DNA from: Seminavis robusta
Lineage: Eukaryota; Bacillariophyta; Bacillariophyceae; Naviculales; Naviculaceae
Assembly: GCA_903772945.1 (NCBI GenBank)
Contig: CAICTM010000273.1
Span: forward strand, 18,137 to 82,136
Reading direction: 5' to 3'
DNA length: 64,000 nt
Positions 52,799-62,689 of the stretch are shown here, piece after piece. Position numbers and translations under genes: made by a program. The number at the start of each line of letters is the position of its first letter. Position 1 is the first letter of the stretch. The notes beneath the pieces were generated by a model, which was not told the origin of the DNA, ran no database searches, and saw only the letters and a program-made list of their open reading frames with translations.

Positions 52799-53947
52799 TT
52801 ATTGCTTGGCCAATGCATCAAGTGCTCGTAGTTCTTCAAGCTGGTCTCCCATGATACGCCAGGATTGCCGGACAAATGAAGAGGCACGACGACGACCACC
52901 ACCATCATTCCCTTTGGCTTTTTGGGCTGCCTTGTATCTTCCAGTTTCAGAGTACCAGTCAAAGTTTCCACGCATCCAAGTCTTGAGTGCATGAATGTAA
53001 GCCTTGGTGTTGTCATCAACAGTGCCAAGAGTCAGGATGCACTCCTCAAGCTCCACAAAGGCCTCTGCTTCCTTGTTGCACATGATAATTGAGCGATCGA
53101 GAGCCTCTTTCCATGGCAGTCCATTCTCATGGGCAATAACAACTACAATGTTGCTTGTTGTTTCCTCCTTGATCTCCTTGTCCACACCATACACATCATT
53201 CACCCAACAAATGTGGTTGTTTGCCATCATTTCCAGCTTTTGCACTAGAGGGTTCTCAGCAAAGTCTGTTTTGGATGGATCAATGCAGAGGCCAGCAAAG
53301 TCAAAACATGGATGTACTGCACTGATAATGAGACGAAGCTTTGAGTAGGAAGCAATGGATGGAGTCTTGCCCTGGAGACGAAGCACCCGCTCCCAGCGAC
53401 AGCCTTGAATGTATTCTTCTAAGTGGAAGGCCAGGCGCTTCAACCAGATGCCACCTCCCATCATAGCAGCCCGATCGCAAATACTGATGAGGGAATGATG
53501 AATTGGACCATCATTGGGGCTTTCTTGGTTGTTGTGACCGTGATTCGCCACAATGGCAATCAAACGATCCTCGGCAGCTGCCAGCTGATGGATGTTCCCG
53601 TCTTCAACGCTTTCTGTGGTGTCGCACAGGTCATCGTAGAAAAAGAGAAAGGCAATCCAGTCAGAGATGAGCTTGAGCTCTTCTAGGCCTACTGTTGGAT
53701 AAGCACGTGCTGCAAGCCAGGTAAAACGGGCTGCCGCGAACTTTTTAAACTTCTTGGTGTCCTTGCGGACCAAACCAATCTGCAGAGCCCATTCTAGGGC
53801 ATGTTCATGAGCTTCTTCCACATGCTCATTGATGTCAGCTTCAATAACATTGTCGCAAGTGAGGTGGGGACGACCATCACTGCGTGGTTGAGTAGGCTCA
53901 AAGTCCAGGACCGGACCAATGTTATTGTTCGTGGTGGAAGATGCCAT
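52799..53947 (-). CDS. class I terpene cyclase (bacterial-type fold)
   Basis: A single-exon protein of 382 residues starting in a good context (ATGGCATCTTCC). The metal-binding motif is FFYDDLCD, with DDLCD at 105-109, a DDxxD variant. The second metal motif, NDVYGVDKE at 250-258, fits the NSE/NDE triad with Gly in place of Ser. A C-terminal GNFDWYSETGRY at 327-338 matches the W...RY signature of bacterial and fungal terpene cyclases. All helices of a single alpha domain are accounted for; there is no plant-type beta domain and no plastid peptide, so it probably acts in the cytosol on FPP or GPP. The diatom domoic-acid enzyme DabA is a member of the same broad fold. Product and substrate are unknown. 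Confidence 0.88.
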   Translation of the reverse strand: MASSTTNNNIGPVLDFEPTQPRSDGRPHLTCDNVIEADINEHVEEAHEHALEWALQIGLVRKDTKKFKKFAAARFTWLAARAYPTVGLEELKLISDWIAFLFFYDDLCDTTESVEDGNIHQLAAAEDRLIAIVANHGHNNQESPNDGPIHHSLISICDRAAMMGGGIWLKRLAFHLEEYIQGCRWERVLRLQGKTPSIASYSKLRLIISAVHPCFDFAGLCIDPSKTDFAENPLVQKLEMMANNHICWVNDVYGVDKEIKEETTSNIVVVIAHENGLPWKEALDRSIIMCNKEAEAFVELEECILTLGTVDDNTKAYIHALKTWMRGNFDWYSETGRYKAAQKAKGNDGGGRRRASSFVRQSWRIMGDQLEELRALDALAKQ

Positions 53948-54559
53948 GGTTGGTATTTGCTGTGAAATTGTTGTTGTTTGTTGTGTTGTGTTGTGTTGCT
54001 TGTTGTTGTTTTTGGATTTTGTGAGCTTTGTCTAAGCGTCGAGCACCAAGTAAACAGATCACGCTTTAGCTGCCTGGCTGTAGCGGGATCCAACTACAAG
54101 CATCATACTCCCCAGGTTTCCCTACCAGTACATGACATTGTAGTACCATACTGCAAGTCTGTGCTTACACGCAGGAAAGGTTGAATCGAGTCGAACGAAT
54201 CGAATCACACATCCCAGCAACGGTACAGCGTACCAGTAGAAGCGAGCCGATCTTATTGCGCATCCGCAATCGTGTCCTACATGCCTGCTGAGGATCTACA
54301 AGGTTGTCAAGCGATTACAGCATGAGTTTGCACAAGCAAGTTCATGATGGTCCTGACCCGTCTTGTCTCTTCACCAACGACGTAAGTGCGCTGGCAAGAG
54401 CTCGATCGCTGCGGATACTCTTGCAAGAGTCAGAAACAAATAGAACCGGTACGATCCGTCAAACAATCATGGTACCGTGCACAGCCTTGTGAGCTGGAGG
54501 TTGAAGAAAGCTCTTGTCGATTCGATATTGACCACAAAACCTAAAACAAAAGGCTTAAA
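53948..54559. promoter_or_regulatory. putative shared promoter of terpene cyclase and P450
   Basis: These 612 bp separate the two divergent start codons. They include TTGTTGTGTTGTG-type runs close to the cyclase start and GAATCGAATCAC-type runs near 54,190. A small open frame is present but has no conserved feature. Co-regulation is inferred from the layout. Confidence 0.45.
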
Positions 54560-56005
54560 ATGATAAACGTACTCTTTGAACATAGCGGTGCTGCCGCAGC
54601 GCTGATAGTGAGCTCTGTCCTTCTTATTTCCTTTGTCAACATGATGAGGGCCAACGGCAAGGACGACAAGAAGAAGAAATGGGTTCCCATGGCACCGGTT
54701 GGAATCTTGGAATGCATTTCCGAGATTGGAGGAGAAGATGCACCTACGTGGTTGCATCGTATTGCCAAAAAGATGGGGCGTAACACCTTTCGTTTGCCGC
54801 TTCCAATGTCCCTCAAGGGAGGGTTTGTCGTGGGCAACGGGAAACTGGCAAGTGAGATTCATCGGGATCCTGCATCGGACAAACCAACATGGCTCTACAA
54901 GCCTTTTACAGTACTGTGCCATCGCCCATTCTTTGGCATCCGCTCAAGCTTTCACTCCTATACTAGGTTAATGCGAAAGAATCTGGCCACGGCGTATTCC
55001 AAGGCCGAAGTTGAACGTATGGGTGCGGTGACGGACCGTCTGGCAGAGGAATGGATGACGGGGCGGCTTGCCCGACTTGCCGAGCAAGACGAAGCCTTTG
55101 ACCCTGGCCAGGAATTCAATCGCATTGCCTTCTTTTCCATTTGCGAGTCGGGCTTTCAGTACACTCCTACGGAGGAGGAGTACCTTCAGTACAACGAATA
55201 CCTGAGTATTGCTCTCAAGGAGTTTTTTCAACGCCAGATGGTCAGTCCTTGGCGTGGTCTACTGGGGAAGCTGCTCCCCGAGGTCCGCAAGGCGCATGAA
55301 AGCATTCCCTTTATCCACGAGTTTGCAGCCAAACTCTTGGAGAACTATCGCCAGAACCCCAACAACAAGGCCACGGGCTGCAAGACCCTGATCCAGGTGA
55401 TTGATGAAGTGACGCCAGATGACGATGATGACCTGAAAGTGGCAGAAATCATTGGTCAACTCATTGCGGGCCACGAGACAACGGGGTACAGTATTTCCAA
55501 CATGTCCATTCTACTAACCAAGAACCCAAGTGTACAGGAAAAGCTCCGAAAGGAAATGCAGCAGTCTGATGCCAACCCCTACTACCAGCATGTGATTAAG
55601 GAAACCATGAGAATGGTTCCTGTCGCTGCCATCACTTCAACTCGTTTGACAGGAAGAGAGTTTGTGTGTCCAGATGATGGAACCGTCATTCCCAAGGGAG
55701 CTGTCTGTTTTCTCAACCAATACGAAGCAGGTCGAGACCCAGTGGTATACCCCAATCCAGAAGAGTTTTCTCCGGAACGCTGGGAGGACCCCACGGAAGC
55801 TATGAAGACGAACCACTTTCCGTTTTCGTCTGGATATCGCCAATGTCCTGGTCAGAGGCTGGCCCTTGCCAACCTGAACCGGATTCTTCCCCAAGTCTTG
55901 CGTTCGTACTCACTGGAATTGGAGGATGAGGGGCATCTCAGCAACTTTGTGACGTACAAGTATGTTGGAGCGAGGATCAAAGCGAGGAAACTGGCAGATG
56001 CGTAA
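54560..56005 (+). CDS. cytochrome P450
   Basis: A single-exon protein of 481 residues. Residues 10-28 are an N-terminal membrane anchor followed by a basic stretch (KDDKKKKW), the ER form of P450s. The oxygen-binding helix I motif AGHETT is at 303-308, the ExxR pair is Glu348/Arg351 in KETMRM, the PERW motif is PERWED, and the haem loop FSSGYRQCPG at 422-431 has Cys429. All key residues are present. It catalyses monooxygenation and needs a reductase encoded elsewhere. The family cannot be fixed from sequence alone. It is head to head with a terpene cyclase, which suggests that it oxidises that enzyme's product; that link is inference. Confidence 0.93.
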   Translation: MINVLFEHSGAAAALIVSSVLLISFVNMMRANGKDDKKKKWVPMAPVGILECISEIGGEDAPTWLHRIAKKMGRNTFRLPLPMSLKGGFVVGNGKLASEIHRDPASDKPTWLYKPFTVLCHRPFFGIRSSFHSYTRLMRKNLATAYSKAEVERMGAVTDRLAEEWMTGRLARLAEQDEAFDPGQEFNRIAFFSICESGFQYTPTEEEYLQYNEYLSIALKEFFQRQMVSPWRGLLGKLLPEVRKAHESIPFIHEFAAKLLENYRQNPNNKATGCKTLIQVIDEVTPDDDDDLKVAEIIGQLIAGHETTGYSISNMSILLTKNPSVQEKLRKEMQQSDANPYYQHVIKETMRMVPVAAITSTRLTGREFVCPDDGTVIPKGAVCFLNQYEAGRDPVVYPNPEEFSPERWEDPTEAMKTNHFPFSSGYRQCPGQRLALANLNRILPQVLRSYSLELEDEGHLSNFVTYKYVGARIKARKLADA

Positions 56006-56384
56006 ATAATGCTGCCAGCACAAGCAGTACGGTACGAGGGAGGGTCTCGCGGAGAGAGTACATGTTCAGATAGTTGTAAGAACTATAAGAACGCAAAACA
56101 AAACAGCAGAGCAGAGTGATCTCAGCTAGCTAGTCGGCCGTTCGGAAGCCAAGGAACGCACAACCCCAGTTGCCACATCCACTCTCTGCGCATCCCTTGG
56201 ACCTTGGATGGGAATCAGGCTCAGATCTGTAATGTAATCCAGGCTTATAGTACCAGTATGAAGATTGCTCTACTAGTTCTTGCTGTATCAAAAATGCTAT
56301 CAAACTATGGTACTTCACTCATGGTACTTCACTCATCTAATATATAAAAAATGCCTACTACATATATATACCTAGCTAGCCACA
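56006..56384. other. convergent intergenic region
   Basis: This 379-bp gap contains AGCTAGCTAG runs and a short direct repeat of ATGGTACTTCACTCAT near 56,306-56,335. Nothing coding is supported. Confidence 0.5.
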
Positions 56385-57668
56385 TCAGGCTGTCTTCTTC
56401 ACTTTGTTGGTCTTGACACGATGGATTTTACGACCAAAACAGTAAGCAATATAAAAAGAAAAGACACTTAGCGGCCCCATGGAAGCACCAAAGAGAGCCT
56501 CCACAGCAACAAATCCTGACAAAAGAAAGCCAGCGACAACAAGAAAGAGGAGTTCTGCGTAGACATTGGAGTTTCGGTGGGCCGTATTGATAGCATCAAT
56601 TCCCCACTTGATGTAGAGAGGCATTCCGTTCTCATGCATTAGTTGGCAGGGCATGGAAGAGATCCCAAGGCAGACAACACGAAGAGGGGCGAGATACAAA
56701 TGAATGTAAGATGAGTGGGGAGTAGTGATGAGACCATTGAGGGTGGTGAACCGCTCCTGGTCATCCTTCTGAAGAGCAATGTAGGCCGAAACCTGCATGC
56801 CGTTGACGACAAGCTTTCCATTGGGAGTTAATGGTGCATAGAGCCCCTCCTTCACGATAGTCTTGATTTTCTTGACCCGGTTGGCAGAACCATCAGCAGT
56901 CTGAAGCTTGTCACCAACAATGATGGAATCGGCACAGACAGGGTGACTCTTGTCGGCCATGTAGAGCAAATGTTCGCCAGTAATTTCGAGACTATTGGTA
57001 TCAGTGGTGATTTGAAGGAATCGCCCCAAAGTAGTTGGGCTTCAATGACCAAATGCATACACCGGTTGATATTCAGCTTTCTCAGTATCAGTGGTAGTAA
57101 GCACCTTGTCACCCACCTTGAGTTTCTGCATCTCTACTTGTCCCTTGCCCAAAACCTCAACCAAAGCGGTTGCAGAAAAGCAGCTAGGGTCCACGCTTGG
57201 TGTTGGACTTATCTCTCCAGAGCTGTCTCCTCCTCCAGAGCTGCTTGATGAACAGAAAATATCGGGGCAGTGGGGTTCAAGGTCAGACCAATACGCGAGG
57301 CAGTCCCACGCATCATGTACTTCAGAGGTACATAGATTATCACAGCACGATGGTCTCCAGTCACAATAGTAGTTTTTTATACACGCACAATCTTCCGGAC
57401 TAAAATCCCAAAAGTCCTGATTCGCATGGCTCCAGGAGTCACGATCAACATCAGGGCACTCTTCATCCCAATAATCCTCTTCTTCAATGCTTGAACAAGT
57501 TTCCAGGCCTTCCCTGCAGGAAGGTGGCCGATTGGAAATGCAATCTTCATATGCTTGGTACTCACTTCCACATGGATTCCTGCTTTGAAGGTCACGAGAG
57601 ATCGCCCCAAGAAAAGTGCTGTTGTCCTTGAACACGGCAAGGTCCAACAGGAAGAACGGAAACTTCAT
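56385..57668 (-). pseudogene. Hint-domain (hedgehog-type) membrane protein with in-frame TGA
   Basis: The frame from 57,668 runs 208 codons to a TGA at 57,042-57,044 and continues in the same frame for 218 more codons to 56,385. The N-terminal 155 residues are Cys-rich and acidic, perhaps secreted. The Hint domain starts at the Cys of PSCFSATALVEVLGKG and continues through KLKVGDKVLTT. The stop falls in AFGH*SPTTLGRFLQITTD, and the domain resumes to TGEHLLYM, the conserved His region. A transmembrane segment follows (LLFLVVAGFLLSGFVAVEAL). Hint domains self-cleave at the leading Cys. The TGA is most simply a nonsense mutation (for example from CGA or AAA), a recent break, or an assembly error; readthrough cannot be excluded. 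Confidence 0.75.
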
Positions 57669-58612
57669 TGGAGGCTTTGAAATGGTGGCTTTCTTTTTTT
57701 TCCTGGTTTTGTTTCAGAGGTAAATTTGTGATGGGGGAGTTTGAAAAACTATGGCTTGTGAAAGCCCTGAAAGCACCACTATCTAGATGGCACCGGTACT
57801 GGTGGCAAAAAGTGTTTGGCCTGACCGCCATTGTGTTTTGGGGAGGATGGTGTCATTGAGACATTTTTGCATGAACGGTACCGGTAACCGCTACGTACAT
57901 AACTTTTTACGGTACGAACCATGTACTAGCTAGTAGTTACTACATGAACCGTACCATGAGTAATAAATAAATAAATAAATAAATTATTAGTCCCATCGTT
58001 TTGCGCGACATAAATATAAGGGGGTTTTAGAGTAGGGAAATTATCTGCGGAAGCCCGACATAAATATTTCCCTGTTATTAAGTCTATGCTTAATCGGAGG
58101 GATTGGAAAGGGATCGGGACTCAGTACAGATTCTACCTGTGCCAAACAGTAATTTTAGCAGGAGGACCTTTTTAAGCAGCGGTCCGATAACGAGTTTTGG
58201 CTCCTCTTGCAGTACAAATTGTACATACGGGGCGCCGCTGGCGGCCACTGTGAGAATGGCGCAGATTTGAATCAATTTGAATCTCTTAGATTCTCAACGG
58301 CATCCCAATCCCGGATCAATTCCACCGGGTAATAGGCCATTCGCTAAAAGGAACGTTTCGCTGACGTACTTCTGGGTTCGCATTGAAACATCACTTTCGG
58401 ACACTGAGTCATGCTTTCGAAAGAGATAGGTGTACGACAACTAAGTATCTACTGACTGGTACATCATTCGGTAAACTAGTAAGGCGACCATTATCTACTG
58501 TTATGCTGTATAGTGTTTTATCCCAGAACAAGACCTCCATCTGAGCAACTCGACAATGGCGTTCAACTCAACAGTTACGTTTTAATACAAGGACTACTAG
58601 ATTTTACTACTA
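57669..58612. other. intergenic region with an AAAT run and a dispersed repeat
   Basis: This 944-bp gap holds TACCGGTA at 57,879, an (AAAT)n microsatellite at about 57,960-57,986, and the second copy of the ~38-bp repeat at 58,017-58,055. No coding sequence is supported. Confidence 0.6.
58017..58055 (+). repeat. dispersed ~38-bp repeat, copy 2
   Basis: This matches the sequence near 702-740 apart from one substitution and a shorter G run. A related ACATAAATAT word flanks both sides of this copy (58,009-58,018 and 58,059-58,068), which could be a short direct repeat made on insertion. Confidence 0.65.
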
Positions 58613-59068
58613 CTAAGGATCCTTTTTGTTGAGACACATATTCAGGACATCACGAAAGTTCGCCTTGAGCTCTTCATTGGCTTCCTTTTCTTCCTTTGGC
58701 TGCTGCTGGAGCTCATCGATCTCCTCTCCCAAAATACGTTGGATGGCCTGTTCGCGCCTGCTTGGGTTCAGAGGTAGGGCGGGGTCTAACACAGGGACTT
58801 GAGGCCAGGCACCAAGAGCCGCAATCTCGTCAGCCTCTACGTAACCCAGGTAGGCGATCCTTGCTGCTTCTTGGCGACCTCGAATCGCGGCTTCGCGAGA
58901 GGAGGTGGGAATCAGTTGAATGTTGTTGAAGCGAACCTTCACAAGCCGACCATCATCCACAAGCTCAACCAAAGCATAGTAAGTACCACACTGTCTCTTG
59001 TACTCCGCCACATGATGCTTGTAAGTACCACCCTTGATCCAAAGACGAGTCCCAACTGGGAAAACCAT
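58613..59068 (-). CDS. small protein with KOW-like N-terminus (paralogue 1)
   Basis: The frame is open to 59,260; the ATG at 59,068 (MVFPVGTRLWIKGGTYKHH) is chosen because it aligns with the start of the divergent gene at 59,414. The protein is then 151 residues. The first 55 residues form a likely small beta-barrel (GTRLWIKGGTYK, QCGTYYALVELV, VKVRFNNIQLI), similar in pattern to KOW/Tudor-like modules. The rest is helical and charged. I do not recognise the family. Being next to a Crypton recombinase suggests that it is an accessory gene of that element or a host gene beside it. Confidence 0.55.
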   Translation of the reverse strand: MVFPVGTRLWIKGGTYKHHVAEYKRQCGTYYALVELVDDGRLVKVRFNNIQLIPTSSREAAIRGRQEAARIAYLGYVEADEIAALGAWPQVPVLDPALPLNPSRREQAIQRILGEEIDELQQQPKEEKEANEELKANFRDVLNMCLNKKDP

Positions 59069-59413
59069 AGTGTCTAGATGTAGCCGTTTGCTTTGGATTG
59101 ATTTGAAATTGTGGGGTCGCTCCCATGGAGACTTTGCAGCAGGGAAGGGTGCCGTTGTTTGTTTGGTGCCAGAGGTGCGAAAGGTGATCCTTGGAAGTCC
59201 GACAGGCTCCACGGAAGGGTATTGCAGTATCGTTACTTCGCCGATATTTTTATCGCCCACTGGTACTTATCGCTGATGGGGTATCGCTCATAGAGTCTAC
59301 GGGTAATCTCTAGTAAGGTCACTTTTTCAGCGCGAAAAACACAAAAGAGGTCGTTCCTTTGAAAGAAATCCATTGACGACGGTAGTAACACCACCTGTTA
59401 CCGGTTTGAGGCC
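59069..59413. other. divergent gap between the two KOW-like genes
   Basis: This 345-bp gap separates the start codons of the two paralogues. Nothing else is visible. Confidence 0.45.
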
Positions 59414-59782
59414 ATGGTTGAATACACTAAAGGACAGCGCATCAAGATTGTTAGGGGAAAGTACAAGGACTATCGGTATGGTGAGTTCAAGGGATATGCT
59501 GGTACTTGCATGTGCGAGGTGGTCCCCGAAGGCAGTAATCTGGGAGTAAAAAGGATTTGGCTGACCTCTGTTAAAGCCATCAAACCGACCACTCCCAAGG
59601 CGCGAAGCAAACCAACTACACCAAAGGCGACTCCAAAGGCACGAACTAATGAAGGCAACCAACCATCGAATCAAGAGCTAATGGAAACCATGTCCGCCTT
59701 GACAGCTGCTATGGAAAAAATGACTCTGCGCATGACAGAATTGGAGGAGGAGTTGCGTCCTCACAAGAGACGTTCTAAGTAA
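59414..59782 (+). CDS. small protein with KOW-like N-terminus (paralogue 2)
   Basis: A single-exon protein of 122 residues. The N-terminal 55 residues (KGQRIKIVRGKYKDY, GYAGTCMCEVV, VKRIWLTSVKAI) share the pattern of the divergent gene at 58,613-59,068. A linker of Lys/Thr/Pro repeats follows (PTTPKARSKPTTPKATPKA), then a short coiled coil (ALTAAMEKMTLRMTELEEEL) and a basic tail. It could bind nucleic acid, as basic KOW proteins do, but this is a guess. The family is not recognised. Confidence 0.6.
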   Translation: MVEYTKGQRIKIVRGKYKDYRYGEFKGYAGTCMCEVVPEGSNLGVKRIWLTSVKAIKPTTPKARSKPTTPKATPKARTNEGNQPSNQELMETMSALTAAMEKMTLRMTELEEELRPHKRRSK

Positions 59783-59892
59783 CTGCTAGCGCTATTTGTT
59801 TTTACCTCTCTTCTTCTTATTATTAAACCTTTCTCCTGTAGAGTTACCACCAAGTTTCCGACACTGCCTCTCGCCTCTTCAAAGAAATGTTC

Positions 59893-62316
59893 TCATTGCG
59901 CCACTAGAACAGAATGCTGTAGGTTGTTTTCGTTGGCATAAGCACAAATGCCCTTGATCAATCTGGAGTGACGACTGTACTGGCTTTGATTCAGGTGCTT
60001 TCGCCAGGCACTGCCAAACAGATCATTTCTTCCTGAGATGCCGCCAATGGAATCCGTGTAATTGCCCGAGCCAAACCACTCATCGTATATCTCGGCTAGT
60101 GAATTGGGCTTGGCTCTCATTTGGTAGCCACGGTGATCTTCTGCTGTACCGGAAGAGGCGCCACGTCCATAAATAGGACGTGGTGGCGGACTTTCCTCAG
60201 GAGTGCCTTGTGTACCTGGTGATGTACCAGGCGATCTTGCTACTCTTACTGGAAAGCTGGCTGTTCCTTGAGCATTGCGAACTGGAGAGTCCTCAGCAGT
60301 CACGGTTTCTTCTGGAGTACTCTCTTCATCACATTCTTGAAGCAGCTGCAACCCTGCTTGCATTAGACACTCTCGGACTTGCCAGTGGGCGATTGTTCTG
60401 CTGGCAGAAGAGGTTGCTTCGATCCTATCGAATCCCTCCTTCACAGCAGTAAGGACCTCGCTGGTGTTTCGTTCGATCTTCCTCTCCACTTCGGCAATGG
60501 CACTGTGATTCACTTGCAGTTTTCTATGCACTCCTGGCATCACCTTCTCCAGGTTCACGTCTATTGGGTCCTGCGTCTTTTCTAGGCAAAGTTTCATGTA
60601 ATCTTTATATTGCTGTGAAGAAACAATGGAGTGAGATAAGGGTAGAAGCACAACACACGCAATCATAATCATAGTAGACATACCATACATTCCTTGGATT
60701 GTAGACACATGGCAATTCAGTGAAGATTGGGCTACTCGCTCTGTCTGGATGGAGTATCATCATTGCAGCACAGTCCTGAAAGAAAAAGGTGTTGAGCTCG
60801 CACATGAGTTTCAAGAACTCTCGTGCTGTTTGGTGCTCCCCATCAGTATCGAGTTCCTCCACACTCTTCAGTGCACTGTAGCACCACTTGCCCATCGGGC
60901 TCTGCACAAGCAACTCGGCACATGGTTCCAGCTCTCCACGAGGCAGAAAGTACATGTTTTGTGTGCTATTGAACCCAGCCAGTTGCCGGATCTGCTGCAT
61001 TGGGATCATACCGGAGTAGCTGTTTTCGAAGACACCGGGTGACCAATTGCCCATCCTCTTGATATCCTCCGCAGTGACATCCATCAGCTCCAGTTTCTTT
61101 GCTCCCACATTCCTACCAAGGTGAAGCAAATTGTTCTGGGGAAGATCGAGACGTTTCAGGATAGACTTGATGTGGTCACTGTAGGTGTCGTGCTTCATCT
61201 CCACTGTCTTATCCTTGCTCTGGGTGTCAACCAACAGCTTCACGTCAAACCAACGTTGGTTGTTGATCCAATCAGATCCTTGTTGGTTCTCGAATTCCCT
61301 TGTCACATCGAATCGGTGCTGCAGATAAAGGGCAAGAACATTTACACAGCAAAGACGAACATCCATGTGACGGGTGAAGCGGCCAAAGGTCTTTCTGCCA
61401 TGGTTAGTCTTACCAAACGCCATCTGCAAGATAATGACATATGGCTAGTGCATATCAATGTCTCTCTTCCCTGGACGCAACCCAAAAAAATAAGACAGCT
61501 CTGCACAATGGACATTGTCACTGCGGAGAATGGCACTGGTGTTGATCAGCGTGCACAACCGATGGCGTAGCTTCGAATTAAGAGATCGGCGGTTCTTCAC
61601 GCATGCCATTATATCAGACCACATTGACTCTTCAATTTCACCAAACCGCTCCACCACAGCGTACGGAGCAAAATCGCCGTCAATCTTCTGCACGTAGTTC
61701 TGTTTCTTGATTTTGGGTAGTCGCTCTTTCACGTGCTTCTCCAGAGCCTTGCAATCATCATCCCAAATCATCTCCCAAGGAATGTTCGAAACGCCCAGAG
61801 TGATCTGTTCGTCATGCATTTTCTTCAATACTGCTTTGTAGGTGTTGAAAGTGGAGGGGCCAATGGAGTCAGATGGGTTGGGGAATTCAATGTTAGCAGT
61901 GTTCTGCTTGAAGGGCTGGCTGATTTCGTCATACTCATCTTTGGCAAAGTTGACCTTGGGGGCCTCTGCTCGCTTCCTCTTGCCGCCGGTGTTCTTCTTC
62001 TTCCTCATTGCTTGGTAAAACATAAATTTGAGAGCCATTTCCTTGCACAAATTCAACTTGTAGGCGTCTGTAGGATACTCGTGTTGGCAGAACTGCTCAT
62101 ACTCCAGCTTCTTGGGCTCGAAGGCTAGGATGGTGTTGTCCGGTCGGTTTCCTTTGCGTTCGTTGGCAACAAATTGGATGCGGCGCCGACAGTACCAGGA
62201 TTGCGCAATCCTCCAGTGCTGGGAGCGGCAGGTTCCACATTGGCTGTCATGGTCCCTCCTCCCGGTCGCGGTTGAGCAGTAGCGGCCCGTCGCCCATTGT
62301 ACGAATTCCCCGTCAT
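59893..62316 (-). pseudogene. Crypton-type tyrosine recombinase, decayed
   Basis: The minus strand encodes a Crypton recombinase. The catalytic core includes ILRSDNVHCAELSYFFG (first Arg), AFGKTNHGRKTFGRF, HLGRNVGAKKLE (HxxR box), GNWSPGVFE and the Tyr in ENSYSGMIP. An intron at 60,688-60,613 (GT-AG) leads to a C-terminal GCR1-type DNA-binding domain (SLAEIYDEWFG, RHSRLIKGIC). Two faults are seen. A TAG at 61,445-61,447 interrupts DIDMH*PYVIILQ although the frame continues unchanged. The N-terminal frame from the ATG at 62,316 does not match the frame that enters the core near 62,125-62,170 without a shift or a very short intron. This copy is probably inactive. Confidence 0.8.
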
Positions 62317-62334
62317 GGTGGAAGGTTGAAAGTT

Positions 62335-62395
62335 AACAACAACAACAACAACAACAACAACAAAACAACAACAAACAAACAACAACAACAACAAC

Positions 62396-62430
<35 letters not shown>

Positions 62431-62652
62431 CAACAACAACAACAACAACACAACACAACAACAACAACAACCAACAACACACAACAACAACAACAAACAA
62501 CAACAACAACAACAACAACACACAACAACAACAACAACAACAACAAAAACAACAAACAACACAACAACAACAACAACAAACACAACAACAACAAACAACA
62601 ACAACAACAACAACAACACACAACAACAACACAACAACAACAACAAAACAAC

Positions 62653-62686
<34 letters not shown>
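62335..62686 (+). repeat. long AAC microsatellite
   Basis: About 350 bp of nearly pure (AAC)n with scattered single-base slips. It begins about 20 bp upstream of the recombinase ATG on the opposite strand, so it occupies its 5' region. Frames through it code only poly-Gln/Asn/Thr or Cys/Val/Leu and are not genes. Confidence 0.95.

Positions 62687-62689
<3 letters not shown>

Noticed and set aside
52799-56005. Calling the terpene cyclase/P450 pair a domoic-acid type cluster
   Set aside because: The other expected enzymes (such as the 2-oxoglutarate dioxygenase) are not in the window, so only the general resemblance is reported.
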